Below are positions 7,699 to 16,019 of a stretch of 64,000 nucleotides of DNA, piece by piece. Source of the DNA: Bradyrhizobium centrolobii (lineage in GTDB: Bacteria; Pseudomonadota; Alphaproteobacteria; Rhizobiales; Xanthobacteraceae); the NCBI RefSeq assembly GCF_001641635.1, contig NZ_LUUB01000054.1, positions 252,295 through 316,294 of the forward strand, read 5' to 3'. The notes beneath the pieces are model-generated. The model was given only the letters and a program-made list of their open reading frames with translations, was not told the DNA's origin and did not search any database. Both the position numbers and the translations under genes were made by a program. Position 1 is the stretch's first letter, and every line of letters starts with the position of its first letter.

Positions 7699-8862
7699 AT
7701 GTTTCGTGGGCTGCTCATGCTCGCGCCTGCCTTGGTTGCGGGCTTTTCTTTTGCGTCTACACGCTATGCGTTCGCCGAAGACATCAAGCTGCCGCCGACT
7801 CTGACCTTCACGGCCTATGACACGGGAACCGCCGGCTTCAACATTGCGGTCGGCGTCGGCAAGATGATGAAGGACAAATACGGCACCGACGTGCGCGTGC
7901 TGCCGGCCGGCAACGACGTCGCGCGCCTCGCGCCGCTGCGCGCCAAGCGCGCGGCCTCGGCGGCGATGGGATCGGGCACCTATTTCGCGCAGGAAGGCGT
8001 GTTCGAATTCGGCAGCAAGGAATGGGGCCCGCAGCCGCTTCGACTGATGCTTTCCACCGTCGACTGCAATTGCGGCTCGCTTGGCGTCGCGGCGGACGCC
8101 GGCGTGAAGGAGCTGAAAGATCTGAAGGGCAAGCGCGTCGGCTTCGTCGTGGGCTCGCCCGCACTGAACCAGAATTCGCTCGCGGTGCTCGCCTTCGCTG
8201 GCCTGACGCAGAAGGACGTCAAGGTCGTCGAGTTCGCAAGCTACGGCGCGATGTGGAAGGGTCTGATCAACAACGACACCGATGCCGCCTTCGGCACCAC
8301 CATCACCGGCCCCGCCAAGGAAGCCGAGACCTCGCCGCGCGGCCTAGTCTGGCCGCCGCTGCCCGCCGGCGACAAGGAAGGCTGGGCGCGGATGCAGAAG
8401 GTCGGCTCGTTCTTCTTCCCGCAGCTTGCCACCTGCGGCGCCGGCATCTCGCCGGACAAGCCGATCGAGCTCGGCAACTACCCCTACCCGATCTTCGTCG
8501 CCTACGCCTCGCAACCGGCCGACCAGATCTATGCGATCACCAAGGCGATGATCGTGAACTACGACGCCTATAAGGACTCCGCGCCGGGCGCCGGCGGCCT
8601 CGCCGCCGAACGGCAGACCAAGAACTGGGTGGTGCCGGTGCATCCCGGCGCGGTGAAAGCTTTGAAGGAAGCCGGGCAATGGACCGACGCGCAGGAGGCC
8701 CACAACACCAAGCTGTTCAAGCGCCAGGAGGTGCTCGCGGCCGCCTGGGCTGATTACGGCAAGTCCAATCCGCCAGCGGACGACAAGGCATTCCTCGACG
8801 GCTGGATGAAGGCACGCGCGGCCGCACTCGCCAAGGCCGACATGCCGAACGGGTTTGACTGA
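7699..8862 (+). CDS. TAXI-family TRAP transporter solute-binding protein
   Basis: 387 residues from the ATG at 7699, preceded by GGAGG. A cleavable signal peptide ends near 'RYAFAED'. The mature protein has the TAXI features: 'YDTGTAGFNIAVGVGKMM' near the N-terminus, a middle 'DLKGKRVGFVVGSPALNQNS' and a C-terminal helical lobe. It would capture a small organic anion in the periplasm and hand it to the fused permease encoded 41 bp downstream. The glutaminase downstream hints at an amide or amino acid, but TAXI ligands are poorly known, so the substrate remains open. Confidence 0.9.
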   Translation: MFRGLLMLAPALVAGFSFASTRYAFAEDIKLPPTLTFTAYDTGTAGFNIAVGVGKMMKDKYGTDVRVLPAGNDVARLAPLRAKRAASAAMGSGTYFAQEGVFEFGSKEWGPQPLRLMLSTVDCNCGSLGVAADAGVKELKDLKGKRVGFVVGSPALNQNSLAVLAFAGLTQKDVKVVEFASYGAMWKGLINNDTDAAFGTTITGPAKEAETSPRGLVWPPLPAGDKEGWARMQKVGSFFFPQLATCGAGISPDKPIELGNYPYPIFVAYASQPADQIYAITKAMIVNYDAYKDSAPGAGGLAAERQTKNWVVPVHPGAVKALKEAGQWTDAQEAHNTKLFKRQEVLAAAWADYGKSNPPADDKAFLDGWMKARAAALAKADMPNGFD

Positions 8863-8903
8863 GAGCCGATAGCCTGCCGCAACCAAGTTTGGGGAGACCG
8901 TCG

Positions 8904-11102
8904 ATGTCCGAAAGCGCGGCGGCGCCGGCGAAGAAGGTCGAGTTCGAGGATCCGCATCTCGGCGCCGCAGCCGACCTGCAGGAAGCCGAGGTCACGCGCG
9001 TCCGCACGCTGAAGGGCGCGTGGCGCCGGGTGCTGATGGTCGCCACGGCGGCGACCATCCTGCTTTGCGTCAACCAGCAGTTCTCGCTGCGGTTCTTCAT
9101 CGACTACACGCAGCTCAACACCGAATATTTCTACCTGCTGATCGCGTTGATGCTGCCGTTCACGTTCCTGATCTTCCCGGGATCGGAGACGGCGCCGCTC
9201 GACCGCATTCCCTGGTACGACCTCCTGCTGTTCGCGCTGACCTTCGGCTCGGCGATTTGGCTGATGCTCAACATCCGGAAAGCTGCGCAATTCGGCTGGG
9301 AATTCGACGGCGCGCCGACCAACGTCATCGCCGCCGGGCTCGTGATGTGGTTCGTGCTGATGGAGGCGCTGCGCCGCACCGGCGGCTGGAGCCTCTTGCT
9401 CAGCGTACTGCCCTTCACCTTCTATCCGATGTTTGCGGACGCCACCTGGCTCGGCCCGTTCCGCGGCACGCAATCGACGCTGCAGCAGACCACCTCCTAT
9501 CACATGCTCTCGGGTGAAAGCCTGCTCGGCATTCCGATCCAGGCCTTTGCAGACACCGTGATCGGCTTTTTGGTGTTCGGCACCGCGCTGATGATGACCG
9601 GCGCCGGGAAATTCTTCATCAACATCGCCTTCGCGATGTGCGGCACGTTCCGGGGCGGCGCCGCAAAAGTCTGCGTGTTCGCCTCCGGCCTGCTCGGCAC
9701 CGTCGGCGGCAGCATCGTCTCCAACGTGCTGACCGCCGGCACGATGACGATCCCCGCCATGAAGAAGACGGGCTTCACGCCGTCCTATTCCGGCGCGATC
9801 GAGGCGTGCGCCTCGACGGGCGCCGTGCTGGCGCCGCCCGTGCTCGGTGCCACCGCCTTCGTCATGGCGCAGTTCATGAACACGGGTTATGCCGACGTCG
9901 CACTCGCCGCAACCATTCCCTCGGTGCTCTATTATGTCGGCCTGTTCGCGCAGGTCGATGCCTATGCAGCCCGCCACAAGCTGAAAGGCCTTCCGCGCGC
10001 CGAGCTGCCGCGCTTCTGGGACGCCTTCAAGGACGGCTGGTACTATCTGTTCGTGATCGTCGTGCTCGTTGTGATGCTGCTCTACTTCAAGCGGGAGAGC
10101 CACGCGCCGTTCTATGCCTCCGTGCTGCTGGTGATCCTGCACCAATGGTCGGGACCGGCGCCCTGGAAGCTCGGCAACACGCTCGTGCTCGCGGTCTCGA
10201 TCGCGGCAACAGTGGCGATGTTCTGGTTCGGCGTGCTCAATACCGCGCTCTGGGGCATGTGCCTGCTTGCAGCCCTCAACGAATTCTTTCCCGGCAAGAA
10301 CTGGGGCGGCGCGCGCTGGCTGCAATTCCTCGAATTGAACGGCAAGACCTTCGTCGAGCTGATCGCGATCCTCGCCGGCTGCGGCCTGTTGATCGGCGCG
10401 TTCTCGCTGACCGGCGTGATCTCGAGCCTCGCCAACGATCTGCTCAGCATCGCCGGCGGCGACGCCTTCCTGCTGCTCATCATGTGCGCCGTAACCAGCC
10501 TGATCCTCGGGCTCGGGCTGACCACGACGTCCTGCTACATCTTCCTGGCCATCCTGGTGGCGCCGGCGCTGGAGAAGCTCGGGCTCAACAAGATGGCGGT
10601 GCACATGTTCATCTTCTACTGGGGCATGCTGTCCTCGATCACGCCGCCGGTCGCGATCGCCTCCTTCGCCGCGGCCGGCATCGCCGGCGCGCCCGCGATG
10701 AAGACCGGATGGGAAAGCATGTGGGTCGGCAGCATCATCTACTTCATCCCGTTCTTCTTCGTGCTCAATCCGGCGCTGCTGCTCCAGGGCAGCAATCCCT
10801 ATCTCGAGGCTCTCGGGCTCACCGGGCTTGCCTGCTTCGGCATCGTCTTCATCTGCGGCGGCATCCAGGGCTACCAGGCCTTCGTCGGCGATCTCCGCAG
10901 CGCGGGCGTGCTCGAGTGGCCGATCCGTGTCCTGCTGGTGATCGGCGGCTTCGTGGTCGCCACCCCGGGCGGCGGGATCATGCCGTTGTCGCAGATGCAG
11001 ATCACGCTGCTGGGGCTCGCCATCCTGGCGCCGACGGTATTGCTCGCGCGTCTGCTGGTCCGGCGGCAGGCCATGGTGCCGGACGGGTTGCGCGTGCCCT
11101 GA
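8904..11102 (+). CDS. fused TRAP transporter permease (DctQ-DctM type)
   Basis: 732 residues starting at the ATG 8904 after GGGGAG. A soluble N-terminal 50 residues leads into about four hydrophobic helices (DctQ-like part) and then a large DctM-like part with repeated glycine/proline-rich hairpins such as 'GTVGGSIVSNVLTAGTMTIP' and 'ASTGAVLAPPVLGATAF', and 'SITPPVAIASFAAAGIAG' late in the chain. This is the fused 4TM/12TM architecture normal for TAXI systems. It would import the bound solute using an ion gradient. It lies in series with the binding protein and 22 bp before the glutaminase gene. Confidence 0.92.
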   Translation: MSESAAAPAKKVEFEDPHLGAAADLQEAEVTRVRTLKGAWRRVLMVATAATILLCVNQQFSLRFFIDYTQLNTEYFYLLIALMLPFTFLIFPGSETAPLDRIPWYDLLLFALTFGSAIWLMLNIRKAAQFGWEFDGAPTNVIAAGLVMWFVLMEALRRTGGWSLLLSVLPFTFYPMFADATWLGPFRGTQSTLQQTTSYHMLSGESLLGIPIQAFADTVIGFLVFGTALMMTGAGKFFINIAFAMCGTFRGGAAKVCVFASGLLGTVGGSIVSNVLTAGTMTIPAMKKTGFTPSYSGAIEACASTGAVLAPPVLGATAFVMAQFMNTGYADVALAATIPSVLYYVGLFAQVDAYAARHKLKGLPRAELPRFWDAFKDGWYYLFVIVVLVVMLLYFKRESHAPFYASVLLVILHQWSGPAPWKLGNTLVLAVSIAATVAMFWFGVLNTALWGMCLLAALNEFFPGKNWGGARWLQFLELNGKTFVELIAILAGCGLLIGAFSLTGVISSLANDLLSIAGGDAFLLLIMCAVTSLILGLGLTTTSCYIFLAILVAPALEKLGLNKMAVHMFIFYWGMLSSITPPVAIASFAAAGIAGAPAMKTGWESMWVGSIIYFIPFFFVLNPALLLQGSNPYLEALGLTGLACFGIVFICGGIQGYQAFVGDLRSAGVLEWPIRVLLVIGGFVVATPGGGIMPLSQMQITLLGLAILAPTVLLARLLVRRQAMVPDGLRVP

Positions 11103-11124
11103 TTGCGTTGCACAAAGAGAGGCG

Positions 11125-12972
11125 ATGAAACCGCAATCGCCTCTCGCCTCCGCCTGGACCCGCTCGAAACCGCCCTTGCTGCGGTTTCTGGACAATTGCC
11201 TCAGCGAATTCTCCGCCGAGACCTCCGGCGGTGTAGCCGACTACATTCCCGAGCTCGGCAAGGCCGATCCTGCCTATTTCGGCATCAGCCTCGCGACGCT
11301 GGACGGCCATGTCTATGAAGTCGGCGACAGCCGGGTGCCCTTCACCATCCAGTCGATGTCAAAGCCGTTCGTGTTCGCGCTGGCGCTGGACCTTCTGGGC
11401 GCGGCACGGGTCGAAAGCACGATCGGCGTCGAGCCCTCGGGCGATCCCTTCAACTCGATCCGGCTCAATGCCGAAAACCATCCGTTCAACCCAATGGTCA
11501 ATGCCGGCGCGATCGCCTGCACCGGCCTGATCCATGAGAGCAAGGGCGTTGAGGCCTTCGAGCAGATCCGCCAGGCGCTCGGCCGCTTCGCGGGACGCGA
11601 TCTCGACGTCGACGAGGCCGTCTACACTTCCGAAAGCCAGACCGGCGACCGCAACCGCGCCATCGCCTACCTCCTGAAAACCAATGCGGTGATCGCGGAC
11701 AACGTCGCAGCCGTGCTCGACGTCTATTTCCGGCAATGCGCCGTGTTGGTGACGGCGCGCGACATCGCAGTGATGGCGGCAACGCTCGCCAACCGCGGCG
11801 TCAATCCGGTCACGGGCGAGCAGGTGATGACGCCTTACGCGATCGCGCGGACGCTGTCGGTGATGACGTCCTCGGGCATGTACGACTATGCCGGCGAATG
11901 GATCTACCGGATCGGCATCCCCGCCAAGAGCGGCGTCGGCGGCGGCATCCTCGCAGCCCTCCCCGCCCGCCTCGGGCTCGGCAGCTATTCGCCGAGGCTC
12001 GACAAGCATGGCAACAGCGTGCGCGGCATCAAGGTCTGCGAGGCGCTGTCCTCGCATTATGACCTGCACATGCTCAACCGCAGCGACGACGCGCGCAACG
12101 CTGTTATCGCCGACTACGACATCGGCAAGAGCCCGTCGCGCCGCGTGCGCCGCCCGCAGGAACGTGAGATCCTGGCCGCCCATGAGCAGGAGGTGCGGGT
12201 CATCGAGCTGGTCGGAACGCTGTCGCTATCCGCCGTCGACTATGTCTCGCGGCGCCTCGCCGGGCGGCCACGGCCGCAAATCGTCGTGTTCGACCTGCAC
12301 CGAGTCACCGCCACGACGCGTGCCGGTGCGCGGCTGATCGCGGAAGCCTTCGAAGAGCTGGCCGCGCTGAATGTCACGGTGGTCCTGTCCGGCGTCAGGC
12401 GCGCCTCGAAAGAATGGAACAGCTTGCGGGAATGGACCGCCGAGTTGAAGAACGTTCGCGATTTCTACCTGCTCGACACCGCGATCGAATGGGCGGAAGA
12501 CCAGATCGTCTATCGCTATGGCGGCTCGATCGACTTCCACGAGACCACCGAGCTTGCCGAACAGCCGCTGCTTGCGGGCCTGAGCGACGAGGAGCTGACG
12601 GACCTGGCTTCGCTCTGCACGGTCCGGACCTATCAGTCGGGAGCACGGATCCTTACCACCGGCGATCCCGCCGACGCCCTGTTCTTCCTGCGCAGCGGCG
12701 CCGTCCACGTGACGCTGCGCGACGGCGTGCGGCTTGCGACGCTGACTGCCGGCATGGCGTTCGGCGAGATGGCGCTGCTGGAGCCGACCCGCTCCGCCGA
12801 CGTGTTCGCCGACATGGCCGCGACCGCGTTCGAGGTGCCCCTGAAGGATTTTGAACGTTTCCGCAAGCAGCACCCGCGCGCCGGCGAACGCATCATGCGC
12901 AACCTGGCGCAGCTGCTCGCCGACCGCCTGATCGTGGCCAACGCCAAGGTGGATATCCTGACCTCGACGTGA
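11125..12972 (+). CDS. glsA: glutaminase A fused to STAS and cyclic-nucleotide-binding domains
   Basis: 615 residues, twice the size of a simple glutaminase. Residues about 20-310 are the serine-dependent glutaminase fold: the nucleophile/base pair is in 'QSMSKPF' (Ser77, Lys80), with 'NPMVNAGAI', 'MYDYAGEW' and 'KSGVGGGI' lining the site. Residues about 350-450 look like a STAS domain ('VIELVGTLSLSAVDY'), and about 480-600 a cNMP-binding fold ('LFFLRSGAVHV', 'FGEMALLEPTRSADV'). It would hydrolyse glutamine to glutamate and ammonia under control of the added domains. It is separated from the TRAP permease by 22 bp, so co-expression with the transporter is likely. Confidence 0.93.
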   Translation: MKPQSPLASAWTRSKPPLLRFLDNCLSEFSAETSGGVADYIPELGKADPAYFGISLATLDGHVYEVGDSRVPFTIQSMSKPFVFALALDLLGAARVESTIGVEPSGDPFNSIRLNAENHPFNPMVNAGAIACTGLIHESKGVEAFEQIRQALGRFAGRDLDVDEAVYTSESQTGDRNRAIAYLLKTNAVIADNVAAVLDVYFRQCAVLVTARDIAVMAATLANRGVNPVTGEQVMTPYAIARTLSVMTSSGMYDYAGEWIYRIGIPAKSGVGGGILAALPARLGLGSYSPRLDKHGNSVRGIKVCEALSSHYDLHMLNRSDDARNAVIADYDIGKSPSRRVRRPQEREILAAHEQEVRVIELVGTLSLSAVDYVSRRLAGRPRPQIVVFDLHRVTATTRAGARLIAEAFEELAALNVTVVLSGVRRASKEWNSLREWTAELKNVRDFYLLDTAIEWAEDQIVYRYGGSIDFHETTELAEQPLLAGLSDEELTDLASLCTVRTYQSGARILTTGDPADALFFLRSGAVHVTLRDGVRLATLTAGMAFGEMALLEPTRSADVFADMAATAFEVPLKDFERFRKQHPRAGERIMRNLAQLLADRLIVANAKVDILTST

Positions 12973-12982
12973 GGCCGTCCGG

Positions 12983-13007
12983 CACCTCTCCCCGGCGGGG
13001 AGAGGTG
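12983..13007. terminator. strong hairpin between convergent genes
   Basis: An 11-bp perfect stem CACCTCTCCCC/GGGGAGAGGTG with a GGC loop starts 11 bp after the glutaminase stop and faces the MazG-like gene. There is no T-run, so it may act with Rho or as a dispersed CTCCCC/GGGGAG palindrome, a motif frequent in rhizobial genomes. Confidence 0.5.
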
Positions 13008-13034
13008 ATCCTCAGCTCGCATCGATCAGACGGA

Positions 13035-13337
13035 TCAACGGCTCGCGGCCTCACTCAGCCGTCGGTTGATCCTGCCGGCGCTAGCCTTGAGCAATTCGGA
13101 TGGCTTCTGGCCGGTCGCCGCGCACAGGCTGGCCCAGTAGTAGATGACATCGCCGAGCTCATCAACGAGACCCGCCTGATCGAGCCATCCATCGCGCAAC
13201 AGCTTCTTGATGTGATCGGCGACTTCGCCGGCCTCGGCGGTGAGGCCAAGGCCGAGATAGGACAGCCGCTCGTTCGACGGATGCTCCTCGACTTTCGCAA
13301 TCGTTGCGGCCCAGGCCGCATATTCATCGATCGTCAT
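13035..13337 (-). CDS. MazG-like nucleotide pyrophosphohydrolase
   Basis: 100 residues from the ATG at 13337, which has AGGGG at good spacing; another ATG two codons upstream sits too close to that site. Metal-binding carboxylates of the all-alpha NTP pyrophosphatase fold are seen in 'GLTAEAGEVADHIKK' and 'LVDELGDVIYYWASL'. Single-domain MazG-like proteins hydrolyse non-canonical or surplus NTPs in the cytoplasm; the exact substrate is unknown. It is convergent with the glutaminase gene, and 29 bp separate it from the CMD gene upstream on the same strand. Confidence 0.88.
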   Translation of the reverse strand: MTIDEYAAWAATIAKVEEHPSNERLSYLGLGLTAEAGEVADHIKKLLRDGWLDQAGLVDELGDVIYYWASLCAATGQKPSELLKASAGRINRRLSEAASR

Positions 13338-13366
13338 CGGCATCCCCTGTCAGGTGTGCTCCGCGC

Positions 13367-13894
13367 TCAGCCCACCACTTCCGTGACAGGCTGGAGGTCG
13401 ATCTCGAACGTCTCGAGGAATTTCGAGGTCATGATGTAGAAGCCGACCGAGAGCTGCAGCTCGACCAGCGCCGCCGGCGTCAGCCTTGGGGCGATCGCCT
13501 TGAACGTTGCATCCGTCGGCTTTTTCAGCCTGACGATCTCGTCGGTGAAGGCGAGCGCGGCGCGCTGGGTCTCGTCGAAACAAGTCGCGGCCTGCCAGTT
13601 CGCGAGCGCCTCGTTCTGCTCGTCGGTGACGCCGACGTTCTTGCCGATGCGCTTGTGGGCCACGATCTCATACGGCGCCTCGCACAGAATCCCGGTGCGC
13701 GTGATCGCGAGTTCGCGCACGATCGGATCGAGCTCGCCCTTGTGCCGGATGGCGCCGCCGAGCCGGCAGTACTGTTCGAAATAGCTGGGCGAATGCGCCA
13801 TCATGCGGAAGATGTTGGCGTGGCGGTTCTTGTCGAGGATCTCGCGGGTGCGGTCGGACGCCTTGGACGGATCGCTGTAGTGGATGCGGGCCAT
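13367..13894 (-). CDS. carboxymuconolactone decarboxylase (CMD/AhpD-like) family protein
   Basis: 175 residues. The core 'LDPIVRELAITRTGILCEAPYEIVAHKRIG' region matches the CMD helical pair. It has a single Cys there (no CxxC), so an AhpD-type disulfide peroxidase role is unlikely. A second half 'LTPAALVELQLSVGFYIMTS' completes the fold. The start has AGGA at 8 bases. It is on the same strand as the MazG-like gene and could be co-transcribed. The reaction is unknown. Confidence 0.82.
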   Translation of the reverse strand: MARIHYSDPSKASDRTREILDKNRHANIFRMMAHSPSYFEQYCRLGGAIRHKGELDPIVRELAITRTGILCEAPYEIVAHKRIGKNVGVTDEQNEALANWQAATCFDETQRAALAFTDEIVRLKKPTDATFKAIAPRLTPAALVELQLSVGFYIMTSKFLETFEIDLQPVTEVVG

Positions 13895-14193
13895 GATTTT
13901 CCTGAAGATTTTGCCCGCAGAATCTCCTTTAGGATTTTCCTTGGGCTTTCGATGTTTTTTATCGTTGTCGGCGAAAGTCCCCGGAAATTCTATTCTTGCG
14001 ACGACGCAGGAGCAACATCATCGAGTCAAATTGCCGCCGCATTGCTGATCGACCTTGGCACACTCGATATTCGCCGCGTGGGGACAAATCGCGGCGAATA
14101 CTCGAAGTGGGGTGTTCCGAGTAAAAAAACAGGACCGTCGGTTGCGTAGCGCGCGCCACGATGAGTCACGCCCAAGTCTAGGGAGAAAACGGC

Positions 14194-14295
14194 ATGAAGG
14201 AAGCCACCAGGAGGGCGGCCTCGGGAGCGCTCGCGCATATGCTGGCGGTGACGGCGATGCTCGTCATCGCCAGCATATTGTTCTACGGGCGTTAG
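14194..14295 (+). CDS. small single-pass membrane peptide (33 aa)
   Basis: GGGAGA at 14181-14186 precedes an ATG opening 'MKEATRRAASGALAHMLAVT' followed by a hydrophobic helix ending 'ILFYGR' and a TAG. The basic N-terminus and central hydrophobic stretch predict an inner-membrane peptide with N-in topology. It is alone on the plus strand between the CMD gene and a palindromic repeat. The strong ribosome site makes translation plausible; the family is unknown. Confidence 0.48.
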   Translation: MKEATRRAASGALAHMLAVTAMLVIASILFYGR

Positions 14296-14306
14296 TAGAG
14301 TGTTTT

Positions 14307-14388
14307 CGTCATTCAGGGGTGGCTCTCGCACAAGCCAGACCCAGAATCCCGTTCCAGGTTCGGTCCGTTGGACCGCCCCCGAATGACG
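14307..14388. repeat. interspersed CGTCATTC palindrome, copy 1 (degenerate)
   Basis: The 82-bp element begins CGTCATTC and ends GAATGACG, with an internal GGTTCGGTCC stretch. It is a divergent relative of the element at 15911-15993 and lies between the small membrane peptide gene and the end of the DUF35 gene. Confidence 0.65.
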
Positions 14389-14395
14389 AATCCTA

Positions 14396-14761
14396 CTACG
14401 CCTTCTTGGTGAAGAACGGCACGAGCTTGCCGGCAAAGGACTTAAAGCTCGCATCCACCTCGTCGCCGATGACAAGACCAGCCTCGCCATGCGCCATCAT
14501 GCGGAAACCCTCGGCGCAATCGACCAGCAGGATGTTGTAGGGCACGTGTGCGCGCGTCTCGGGCGTGGCGGCGCGGCAGACCAGCGAGGTCGCATAGACC
14601 CTGCCCTTGCCGCTCGCGCGCTGCTGGCGCGGATCGGCTGCTCCGCAGGCCGCGCAGAAGGCGCGATGGAAATACTGCACCGCCCCGCATGAGCCGCAGC
14701 ACTGATACGTGATGGCCTCTTCGCCCCTGGTCCAGTCGCCGATTCGCTCGTTGCCGCTCAT
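14396..14761 (-). CDS. DUF35 (zinc ribbon + OB-fold) acyl-CoA-associated protein
   Basis: 121 residues. An N-terminal rubredoxin-like zinc ribbon is built from 'CGSCG' and 'CAACG' pairs, followed by a small OB-fold. DUF35 proteins form complexes with thiolase-fold enzymes and present the acyl-CoA. The ATG at 14761 overlaps the TGA of the thiolase-like gene (ATGA), which sets the start and shows translational coupling. A longer frame upstream runs inside the thiolase gene and is not used. This physical pairing supports a two-subunit enzyme. Confidence 0.9.
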   Translation of the reverse strand: MSGNERIGDWTRGEEAITYQCCGSCGAVQYFHRAFCAACGAADPRQQRASGKGRVYATSLVCRAATPETRAHVPYNILLVDCAEGFRMMAHGEAGLVIGDEVDASFKSFAGKLVPFFTKKA

Positions 14762-15894
14762 CGCACCTTCTCCAGGAACATGCTGACATGCGAGGACAGC
14801 ACCCCGCCATCGCCGTGCAGCAGCGCAATCGAGGCATCGCGCACCTGGCGATTCGCGGCGCGTTCCGTCATCTGCAGATGCGTCTCGACCAGATGTGCCA
14901 TGGCGCCGCCGACGCCGCAATGACCATAGCTGAGCAGGCCGCCATGGGTGTTGAGCGGCATCGCACCATCGCGGCCAAAATGACCGGCGCGCACCCGCGC
15001 GGCCGCCTCGCCGCGCCCCGCAAGTCCGAGGTCTTCGAGCAGCATGGCGAGCGTGATGGTGAAGCTGTCATAGACCGCGGCGTAGCGCACGTCCGAGATC
15101 GCAAGGCCGGAAGCCTCCGTGGCACGCGCGATGGAAATCTCGGCACCGAGCTCGCTCAAGGCAGGTGCCGCCGTGACATGCTGGTGGGTATGCGCCTGGG
15201 CGCATCCGCGAATGCGCACGCCGGCCTCTGTGGTCCGCTCGCGGCTGATGACGAACGCCGCGCCACCGTCGGACACCGGACAGCAGTCGAGCAGCTTTAG
15301 CGGCATCGCTACCGGCTTCGACGCCATGACGTCGGTGACGGTAATCGGCTCCTGGAATTGCGCGCCGGGATGGGTGCAGGCGTGGCTACGCATCAGCACC
15401 GCGAACTCGGCGAGGTCTTCCTGGGTCACGCCATATTCGTGCATGTAGCGGGACGCGACGAGGCCGTAATAGGCGGGAATGGTCGGCCCCAGCGGCACCT
15501 CGTAGTCGGGATGACCGACCTGCGCCAGCGCCTGGATCGAGGCATCGCGGCTTTGTCCGGTCAGGCGGTTCTCGCCGGCGACGACCAGCACGTGCCGCGC
15601 GACGCCCGCCTCGACGAGGTGATGCGCGAGCATGGTCATCGCCAGCCCCGTAGCGCCGCCGACCTGGACGGCATGGGCGTAAGAAGGGCGGATGCCAAAG
15701 TGCTCCGCGAACACGGTCGCCAGCATGATGTGCGGCGAGACGGTCGAATAGCCGCAGAGGATGCCGTCGATCTCGACGCGCTTCAGCCCGGCGTCGTCGA
15801 TCGCGAGCTGGGCGGCCTTGCTCATCAGGTCGAGCGAGGATGAACCTTCATGCTTGCCATAAGGCGTGAGACCGACGCCGGTGATGAAGCTCAT
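14758..15894 (-). CDS. thiolase-superfamily (lipid-transfer/aldolase-like) protein
   Basis: 378 residues from the ATG at 15894 (AAGG 7 bases upstream); a GTG two codons earlier is too close to that site. The fold is thiolase-like ('GVGLTPYGK', 'HGGLLSYGHCGVGGAMAHL'). Where catalytic thiolases carry the nucleophilic Cys, however, this one reads 'VQVGGATGLAMTM', with no Cys. This resembles SCP-x/Ltp-type proteins that act as retro-aldolases together with a DUF35 partner, here encoded immediately downstream with ATGA overlap. The substrate is unknown; a branched or aromatic side-chain acyl-CoA is plausible. A true condensing thiolase is unlikely. Confidence 0.85.
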   Translation of the reverse strand: MSFITGVGLTPYGKHEGSSSLDLMSKAAQLAIDDAGLKRVEIDGILCGYSTVSPHIMLATVFAEHFGIRPSYAHAVQVGGATGLAMTMLAHHLVEAGVARHVLVVAGENRLTGQSRDASIQALAQVGHPDYEVPLGPTIPAYYGLVASRYMHEYGVTQEDLAEFAVLMRSHACTHPGAQFQEPITVTDVMASKPVAMPLKLLDCCPVSDGGAAFVISRERTTEAGVRIRGCAQAHTHQHVTAAPALSELGAEISIARATEASGLAISDVRYAAVYDSFTITLAMLLEDLGLAGRGEAAARVRAGHFGRDGAMPLNTHGGLLSYGHCGVGGAMAHLVETHLQMTERAANRQVRDASIALLHGDGGVLSSHVSMFLEKVR

Positions 15895-15910
15895 GGGCAC
15901 ACCTTTCCAC

Positions 15911-15993
15911 CGTCATTCCGGGGCGATGCGTCAGCATCGAACCCGGAATCTCGAGATTCCGGGTTCGGTCCTTCGAACCGCCCCGGAATGACG
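15911..15993. repeat. interspersed CGTCATTCCGGGG palindrome, copy 2
   Basis: An 83-bp element with terminal inverted repeats CGTCATTCCGGGGCG and its complement. Inside is a perfect 30-bp palindrome centred on CTCGAG, with arms CGAACCCGGAATCTC. The whole can fold as two stacked hairpins. It lies 17 bp upstream of the thiolase-like gene, between it and the CoA-transferase gene. Confidence 0.8.
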
Positions 15994-16019
15994 GATGAGA
16001 GAGTCATCGCGCTTCCTCC

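Noticed and set aside
8754..11195. 813-codon minus-strand open frame opposite the TRAP permease
   Set aside because: Composition (Glu, Arg, His, Gln rich with no fold) is the typical antisense shadow of a high-GC membrane-protein gene; no ribosome site.
11125..12972. Reading the glutaminase C-terminal half as a separate Crp-type regulator gene
   Set aside because: The frame is continuous with no internal start signal, and the cNMP fold is not followed by a helix-turn-helix.
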